DNA of 11,035 bases, from the NCBI GenBank assembly GCA_963966315.1, contig CAWZYX010000104.1, forward strand, positions 1-11,035, in the 5' to 3' direction. This document shows positions 7,042 to 11,035 of this stretch, one piece after another. The notes under the pieces were generated by a model that saw nothing but the letters and a program-made list of their open reading frames with translations, searched no databases and was not told the origin of the DNA. How positions within the stretch are numbered: the stretch's first letter is position 1; the number at the start of each line of letters is the position of its first letter. This DNA is from Winogradskyella_A sp963966315. GTDB taxonomy: Bacteria > Bacteroidota > Bacteroidia > Flavobacteriales > Flavobacteriaceae. A program made the translations under genes and the position numbers.

Positions 7042-8325
7042 TTAGGTGTTAGAAAGTCTTTTTACAGCCCTCCCTAAATTTACAATTAAAAACACCGCGA
7101 CCGAAGGCAGAAGCCAACCCATGTTATATTTTGAAAGAGGAATTTTGCTTTGCAAAAAAGAAAGCAATTCGCCACCCATAAAAAACTGTAAAACATCAGG
7201 AATACTAAATATAAAGGCTGTGAGCACTACTAATTGGAACACTAAGGGAGTAGCCCACGATTCCTTGACGACATTTAAGAGAATTAACACAATAGATATT
7301 GGATAGATAAACATTAAAGCGGGCAGTGCTATATCAATAATGAAACCAACTTCGTAGCTTCCCATAAGAACACCTACCAGGCAGCAGATGGCTGCAGTTA
7401 TGACGTACACTTGTTGGCGATCATTAAAAAGCGCTCTAAAAAAATCGGCTATGGAGACGGTTATGGCTACCGCCGTGGTAAAACAGGCAAGAGCAACCAG
7501 TATCCCCACAAACGTCGCCCCTATCTCTCCTAAACTGCTATGGGCAAGGCCAAGAAGTAATTCTGTTCTACTAATACCTGCTTGGAATTGAGAATTGTGA
7601 CGCGCCCCAAGGGCGATCAAACCGGCGTATATTACAAACAACCCAAACATCGCTATAAATCCTGATCGAGCAATTATATGGCGTTTCTCTGCAAAAGATT
7701 CAAATCCCTGAGCGTTCAGGGAAATGATGATGACCCCACCCATGACCATTCCTGCCAAAGCATCGTACGTTTGGTAACCCTCAATAAAACCATGGGTAAA
7801 AGGCGATGCTACAATTGAGTCCTTAACATAGCCTATTGGAGCGGCGAGTCCAAGAATAATGATGAGCAATACCATAATGATAATGATGGGAGTGAGGTAC
7901 TTTCCCAAGAAATTAAGTGCTTTAGACCTATTAAGCACGAAAAATAGAACCAATGAAAAATAAACGATACTGGTAAGCCATGCCGGGCTTCCAAAGATTG
8001 GCTCAATGGCAATCTCATGGGTGACAGCAGCCGTCCGTGGGGACGGAAGTGCCACAATAATCAAATACATGACCACGCAATACAGCAGGCTGAATTTAGA
8101 GGAAATCTTTTTGCCAAAATCGAGCATTGTCCCCTGCAACTTAGCATGACCAAATATGGACAGGAGAGGAATGATGGTGGTAGTTATGATAAAACCGAGT
8201 GACACCAGCCACCATTCAGTCCCGGTACTAAAGCCAAGTTGTGGTGGTAGAATGAGATTCCCGGCTCCAAAAAAGCCTGCAAACAAGGCAAACCCGAAAA
8301 CAAAAACCTGCTTGGTATGCTTCAT
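7042..8325 (-). CDS. brnQ: branched-chain amino acid transporter, BrnQ/LIVCS family
   Basis: It imports leucine, isoleucine and valine across the inner membrane by cation symport (family knowledge: LIVCS, Na+ or H+ coupled). It is 427 residues, the family's usual length, with about 12 hydrophobic segments throughout. The clearest signature is at the N-terminus: GFALFAGFFGAGNLILPPQLG (11-31), where FFGAGNLI is diagnostic of BrnQ. Others seen are ALPSPRTAAVTHEIAI, which includes the family's P-R-TA loop, and GALARH-like ALGARHNS. I take ATG at 8325 as the start; a TTG at 8328 would add one residue, but ATG is stronger and homologs start M-K. With ATG, the start shares one base with the stop of the upstream serine hydrolase (TGATG), implying translational coupling. 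No separate promoter is visible. It converges on the lipoprotein pair. Confidence 0.95.
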   Translation of the reverse strand: MKHTKQVFVFGFALFAGFFGAGNLILPPQLGFSTGTEWWLVSLGFIITTTIIPLLSIFGHAKLQGTMLDFGKKISSKFSLLYCVVMYLIIVALPSPRTAAVTHEIAIEPIFGSPAWLTSIVYFSLVLFFVLNRSKALNFLGKYLTPIIIIMVLLIIILGLAAPIGYVKDSIVASPFTHGFIEGYQTYDALAGMVMGGVIIISLNAQGFESFAEKRHIIARSGFIAMFGLFVIYAGLIALGARHNSQFQAGISRTELLLGLAHSSLGEIGATFVGILVALACFTTAVAITVSIADFFRALFNDRQQVYVITAAICCLVGVLMGSYEVGFIIDIALPALMFIYPISIVLILLNVVKESWATPLVFQLVVLTAFIFSIPDVLQFFMGGELLSFLQSKIPLSKYNMGWLLPSVAVFLIVNLGRAVKRLSNT

Positions 8326-9869
8326 CAATTGGTTCTAACAAGTTGAAGATCGTGAAAATCAAAGCTAAAGTCGGTTATGGGTGCAATATAGCTCATTGTA
8401 GCGCCTGTAGCTTTTCCGGTTTCGTCAAAAACAAACTTCACAAAAACGTCCGCATCGAATGAGCGATCATTCCATTTAGCAACATAGGTAGTGGCATTAT
8501 ACGGTAGCATTCGGCCAACCAACCTCGGTGAATTTTCACATTTGATGCTGTAGTCACTATCTAGTTCCTCAATAATGATATCACCAAACCAATCATCTGA
8601 ATAGGTCCCTACTATCTGCTGTGGATCTGGTAGAAGAGGGCTATTGGCCATGGACGCTGACTGTTTATAGACAGCAACTTTCAGGCTGTCGTTATAGGCC
8701 AGGTATTTCTGGTGCCGCTCCCCATATGTCTCTAACCACGGTCGTTGATCGTATCCCAGATAAGCATCCTTAATCGTGTTGGTAATGGCGTTAAACGCCG
8801 ACCCCACCATTTGATTGGTTAATACCACAATAGCCAGGTCCAACTCGGGAATCATGGTAAATTGAGTTACAGTTCCCAAAAGTCCTCCTGTATGAGACAC
8901 CTGTTTGTAGCCCCCTTTAACATCTGAAACAAACCAACCCAGGCCATAGCCTCTGAAATTGCTATGATATGGATCATCCGGTCTCACATTTAAAGGCATT
9001 TGTAACTGCCAGAGTTCACGAAACCCATCCTTGCTCAGTAGACGTTCGCCCTCTTTCGTCACCGCATCATTCATTAAAAATTGTGCCCACTTGAGCATAT
9101 CGGACACGTTACTGACGATACCTCCTGCTGCATTTGCCACAGGGCTCCAGTCATGAGGAATTTGTACTACCTTTCCATCGGCACGGGTGTGCGCCTCAAT
9201 GATGTTAGATCTATCTGTGACACGATTGTATGAGGCGCTGCTATGGATCATTCCAACAGGTTTCAAAATACGTTGCTCAATAAACTCCTCCCAGGAAAAA
9301 CCGCTGACCCTTTTAATGACCTCACCAGCCACAATAAACATAAGATTGTTGTACTCGAAGGTACTTCTGAAAGAGCTTTTAGGCTCTAGGTATTTTAAAT
9401 TATTAATAATATCCTGAACTGAGAATTTACCTCCCTCAGGAAAAAACATGAGGTCTCCAGCTCCCAAGCCAAGTCCGCTGCGATGTGTTACTAAATCGCG
9501 AATGCTAAACTGTTCTGTGGCCCATGAGTCATGCAGCTGAAACTCGGGAATATAGTATCTAACCTGATCATCCCACTTTAACTTGCCTTCATCCACTAGC
9601 ATGGCTAGAGCAAAACAGGTAAATCCCTTGCTGTTAGAGGCCACGCCAACAAGTGTTTGTGCGTCCATTTTTTTTCCAAATTCCAGGGAGCGAACACCAT
9701 GACCTTTGGCATAAACCACCTGACCATCCTTATACACCCCCACAGAGATCCCCGGTACCTCAAAAGTTTCCAGGGTATTTATTACAAGTTTGTCTATCTG
9801 TGAATCTGATAGCTGGGCGCATACGCTCCAACTCATCAGTCCAATAAATACGTAAAATAACTGTTTCAT
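8325..9869 (-). CDS. secreted serine hydrolase, beta-lactamase class C / S12 family, with C-terminal DUF3471-like domain
   Basis: This is a penicillin-binding-protein-like serine hydrolase. The signal peptide (1-18, predicted cleavage VCA|Q) sends it to the periplasm or outside, with no lipobox cysteine. The catalytic domain (about 22-370) carries all three motifs: SNSK (Ser78 nucleophile, Lys81), YNN (Tyr173-Asn175) and HTG (His326-Gly328). FVTHRSGL-like DLVTHRSGL (125-133) and GYGLGW (307-312) are also typical. The C-terminal region (about 415-512), starting at PDPQQIVGTYSDDWFGDI, resembles the DUF3471 beta-barrel that follows this domain in many Bacteroidota proteins. At 514 residues it is complete. 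Family members act as esterases, D-aminopeptidases or peptidases on peptidoglycan-type or other peptides; true beta-lactamase activity is not implied by the fold. It is the first gene of an operon with brnQ (TGATG junction), so it may release or process peptides whose amino acids are then imported; this link is inference. Confidence 0.95.
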   Translation of the reverse strand: MKQLFYVFIGLMSWSVCAQLSDSQIDKLVINTLETFEVPGISVGVYKDGQVVYAKGHGVRSLEFGKKMDAQTLVGVASNSKGFTCFALAMLVDEGKLKWDDQVRYYIPEFQLHDSWATEQFSIRDLVTHRSGLGLGAGDLMFFPEGGKFSVQDIINNLKYLEPKSSFRSTFEYNNLMFIVAGEVIKRVSGFSWEEFIEQRILKPVGMIHSSASYNRVTDRSNIIEAHTRADGKVVQIPHDWSPVANAAGGIVSNVSDMLKWAQFLMNDAVTKEGERLLSKDGFRELWQLQMPLNVRPDDPYHSNFRGYGLGWFVSDVKGGYKQVSHTGGLLGTVTQFTMIPELDLAIVVLTNQMVGSAFNAITNTIKDAYLGYDQRPWLETYGERHQKYLAYNDSLKVAVYKQSASMANSPLLPDPQQIVGTYSDDWFGDIIIEELDSDYSIKCENSPRLVGRMLPYNATTYVAKWNDRSFDADVFVKFVFDETGKATGATMSYIAPITDFSFDFHDLQLVRTN

Positions 9870-9891
9870 GAAGTGTTTTTTAGTAAGATCT

Positions 9892-9899
9892 CAAATATA
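9892..9899 (-). promoter_or_regulatory. candidate -7 promoter box of the serine hydrolase-brnQ operon
   Basis: Read on the minus strand this is TATATTTG, a perfect TAnnTTTG match, ending 22 bases before the hydrolase ATG at 9869 and implying a leader of roughly 15-18 bases. No convincing TTG -33 box is seen; the expected -33 position falls over the start of the divergent gene. Confidence 0.5.
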
Positions 9900-9908
9900 G
9901 TAAAAGCG

Positions 9909-9916
9909 TACATTTG
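9909..9916 (+). promoter_or_regulatory. candidate -7 promoter box of the alpha/beta hydrolase gene
   Basis: TACATTTG is a perfect TAnnTTTG match only 5 bases before the ATG at 9922. In Bacteroidota the transcription start falls a few bases after this box, so the mRNA would begin at or within about two bases of the start codon. No clear TTG is present at the -33 spacing; the T-run 9875-9881 is too distant. Confidence 0.45.
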
Positions 9917-9921
9917 CAGAA

Positions 9922-10698
9922 ATGGTGACGCACTACAAAGGCATAGAAGTTCATTATGAAATGCAGGGTTCCGGCGATGTGCTGGTATTGCTGCATGGTT
10001 TTTTGGAATGTTTAGCAATGTGGAGACCTTTGCAAATGGAGTTTAAAAACAGCCATTGTGTACTTACCATTGATCTTCCCGGCCATGGAAAAACAGGATG
10101 CCTGGGATACGTACACTCAATGGAAACCATGGCAGAAGTTGTGCTTCATGTGCTTAATATTAATGCGATTGACAAAGGACGATTCATTGGGCACTCCATG
10201 GGTGGGTATGTAGCTCTTGCCATAGCAGACATGGCGCCAAAACGGGTTGACGGACTGTGTCTTATGAATTCCACCTATGAGGCCGACACAGAGGAACGTC
10301 AGGAGCTGCGCAAACGTTCTGTTGAATTGGCTAAAATCAATTATGAACAATTGATACGCCTTTCTTTTTCCAATTTATTTGCTCCTGAAAGCAAGGTCAC
10401 TCATAAAAATGAGTATGCGCAGGCTATGAAACTTGCCTTGAAAACCCCAGTTCAGGGCTATATTGCTGCACAAAACGGCATGTTATTGAGAAAGGACCAT
10501 TTACAGACATTTCTCAAAGCAAAAGGACCCAAAGCTGTGGTCATAGGAAAAAAAGACAGCATCGTCAATACAAAAGCAATCACTGAGACACTTGCTGAAA
10601 CAGATATTAAAATCTGCCATCTGAGTGGTGGCCATATGAGTCATATTGAAGATTTGTACGATTTATCCTTATTTTTATTGCGTTTCATCGAATTTTAA
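9922..10698 (+). CDS. alpha/beta hydrolase
   Basis: This is a cytoplasmic alpha/beta-fold hydrolase of 258 residues, complete and without a signal peptide. Visible elements are the oxyanion-hole HGF (25-27) after the strand DVLVLLHG, the loop TIDLPGHGKT (49-58), the nucleophile elbow GHSMGG (Ser92), an acid residue Asp212 in GKKDSIV, and the catalytic His238 in SGGHMSHIED. A short helical cap lies between about 120 and 195. The fold covers esterases, MenH/BioH-like enzymes, dehalogenases and others, and nothing here selects one. MenH-type enzymes usually share this size, but no specific diagnostic is seen. Start: an in-frame stop at 9901-9903 lies seven codons upstream and ATG 9922 is the only ATG after it; the next in-frame ATG (Met14) would remove the first beta strand. 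It is divergent from the serine hydrolase operon across 52 bases. Confidence 0.94.
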   Translation: MVTHYKGIEVHYEMQGSGDVLVLLHGFLECLAMWRPLQMEFKNSHCVLTIDLPGHGKTGCLGYVHSMETMAEVVLHVLNINAIDKGRFIGHSMGGYVALAIADMAPKRVDGLCLMNSTYEADTEERQELRKRSVELAKINYEQLIRLSFSNLFAPESKVTHKNEYAQAMKLALKTPVQGYIAAQNGMLLRKDHLQTFLKAKGPKAVVIGKKDSIVNTKAITETLAETDIKICHLSGGHMSHIEDLYDLSLFLLRFIEF

Positions 10699-10704
10699 GT
10701 GTTA

Positions 10705-10747
10705 TTTGGCGGTTTTTTTGGTTTTTTAAATACATTTAAACACCAAA
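10705..10747 (+). promoter_or_regulatory. candidate promoter and nested inverted repeat upstream of the small zinc-binding gene
   Basis: The 60-base gap holds TTTG (10705-10708) and TACATTTA (10731-10738), spaced 22 bases, resembling a Bacteroidota -33/-7 pair with one mismatch in the -7 box; the ATG at 10759 is 20 bases after it. The -7 box lies in a palindromic block TTTAAA-TACA-TTTAAA (10725-10740), itself flanked by TTTGGT (10717-10722) and ACCAAA (10742-10747). As DNA this could be an operator; as RNA read through from the upstream hydrolase it could fold as a 12-bp hairpin with a two-U/one-C internal loop and a 4-base end loop, but no T-run follows it. Confidence 0.4.
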
Positions 10748-10758
10748 TCATTTAGACC

Positions 10759-11025
10759 ATGAGTATCAAAACCAACTCTACCGCCTTAGCAAGACTCTAC
10801 TGTGATGTGTTTGGCCATAACTATGAAATGACAAAGCGTGTGACTAAACACGTCAAAGAGTATACCTGTAAGTGTTGTAAACACCAATTAACAACTGATG
10901 GAAACGGCAAGCTAACTGAGCTCACACCTAACCTTCAGGAGATCAATTCTGCACTGGAACGTCTTTATCAAAACAAGATGAATCGCCTGAAGCGAAAAGT
11001 GACCCGGATGGCAGCCATGTATTAA
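10759..11025 (+). CDS. small hypothetical protein with putative zinc-binding Cys/His motif
   Basis: Function is unknown. The 88-residue basic protein has no signal peptide or membrane segment. The N-terminal half contains LYCDVFGHNYE (Cys15, His20) and YTCKCCKHQLTTD (Cys37, Cys39, Cys40, His42), a spacing that could bind one zinc ion through Cys15, His20, Cys37 and Cys40, as in short zinc-ribbon-like or DUF1660-type proteins. The C-terminal half (about 58-84) is a predicted amphipathic helix rich in Lys/Arg (ALERLYQNKMNRLKRKVTRM). I recall similar 'C-x-x-FGHNY ... EYxCxxC' proteins in other flavobacteria, but cannot give a role. The start is supported by the upstream promoter-like sequence, and the gene ends 10 bases before the window edge. 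It has a zinc-plus-basic-helix make-up compatible with nucleic-acid or protein binding, which is only inference. Confidence 0.85.
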   Translation: MSIKTNSTALARLYCDVFGHNYEMTKRVTKHVKEYTCKCCKHQLTTDGNGKLTELTPNLQEINSALERLYQNKMNRLKRKVTRMAAMY

Positions 11026-11035
11026 CATATATTAT

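Noticed and set aside
8326..8328. TTG at 8328 as the brnQ start
   Set aside because: The adjacent ATG at 8325 is a stronger start, gives the usual M-K beginning of the family, and keeps a TGATG coupling junction; TTG adds only one residue.
9653..9847. Plus-strand open frames opposite the serine hydrolase (for example 9187-9417 and 9653-9847)
   Set aside because: They are opposite a well-conserved coding gene, have no recognisable domain and no start-site support.
8325..9869. The serine hydrolase as an antibiotic-resistance beta-lactamase
   Set aside because: The SxxK/YxN/HTG motifs are shared with many non-lactamase S12 esterases and peptidases, and the DUF3471-like tail and brnQ neighbour do not suggest resistance.
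1..11035. CRISPR array, tRNA, rRNA, insertion sequence, prophage or defence island
   Set aside because: I read the gaps on both strands and saw no repeated-spacer pattern, cloverleaf, transposase or integrase; intergenic gaps are all about 105 bases or less.

Overview
The window looks like a chromosomal segment from a member of the Bacteroidota, most likely a flavobacterium. The evidence is moderately AT-rich DNA, weak or absent Shine-Dalgarno sequences, and TAnnTTTG-type -7 promoter boxes in several gene-upstream gaps. The protein content fits too: a monofunctional aspartate kinase, DUF3471-tailed serine hydrolases, and NlpE/META lipoproteins. Genes are densely packed and no gene-free stretch exceeds about 105 bases. 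I saw no tRNA, rRNA, CRISPR array, insertion sequence or phage gene.

Layout. Bases 1-3031 (+) are the end of an RND multidrug-efflux operon: the C-terminal half of the inner-membrane pump (cut by the left edge), overlapping by 4 bases with a TolC/OprM-type outer-membrane lipoprotein channel. It runs tail-to-tail, with a 5-base gap, into an aspartate kinase gene on the minus strand (3037-4398). Divergent from the kinase, across a 102-base AT-rich gap, lies a 221-residue protein (4501-5166) that I read as an ACT-domain protein with a conserved helical N-terminus. It is a candidate amino-acid-responsive partner or regulator. Next come two lipoprotein genes 11 bases apart (5214-7018, +): an NlpE-META (HslJ-like) fusion and an uncharacterised lipoprotein with a CGSGGC motif.

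A minus-strand two-gene operon follows (9869 to 7042): a secreted class-C-beta-lactamase-like serine hydrolase whose stop codon overlaps the start of a BrnQ-type branched-chain amino acid transporter. Divergent from it, across a 52-base gap carrying two closely spaced -7 boxes, is an alpha/beta hydrolase (9922-10698, +) whose mRNA may be leaderless. Last is an 88-residue putative zinc-binding protein (10759-11025, +) preceded by a nested inverted repeat.

Overall this is mostly housekeeping and envelope biology: efflux, aspartate-family amino acid synthesis, amino acid uptake and envelope lipoproteins. I see no evidence of a large accessory or defence system. The parts least explained by known biology are the ACT protein paired with aspartate kinase, the lipoprotein pair, and the small zinc-binding protein.
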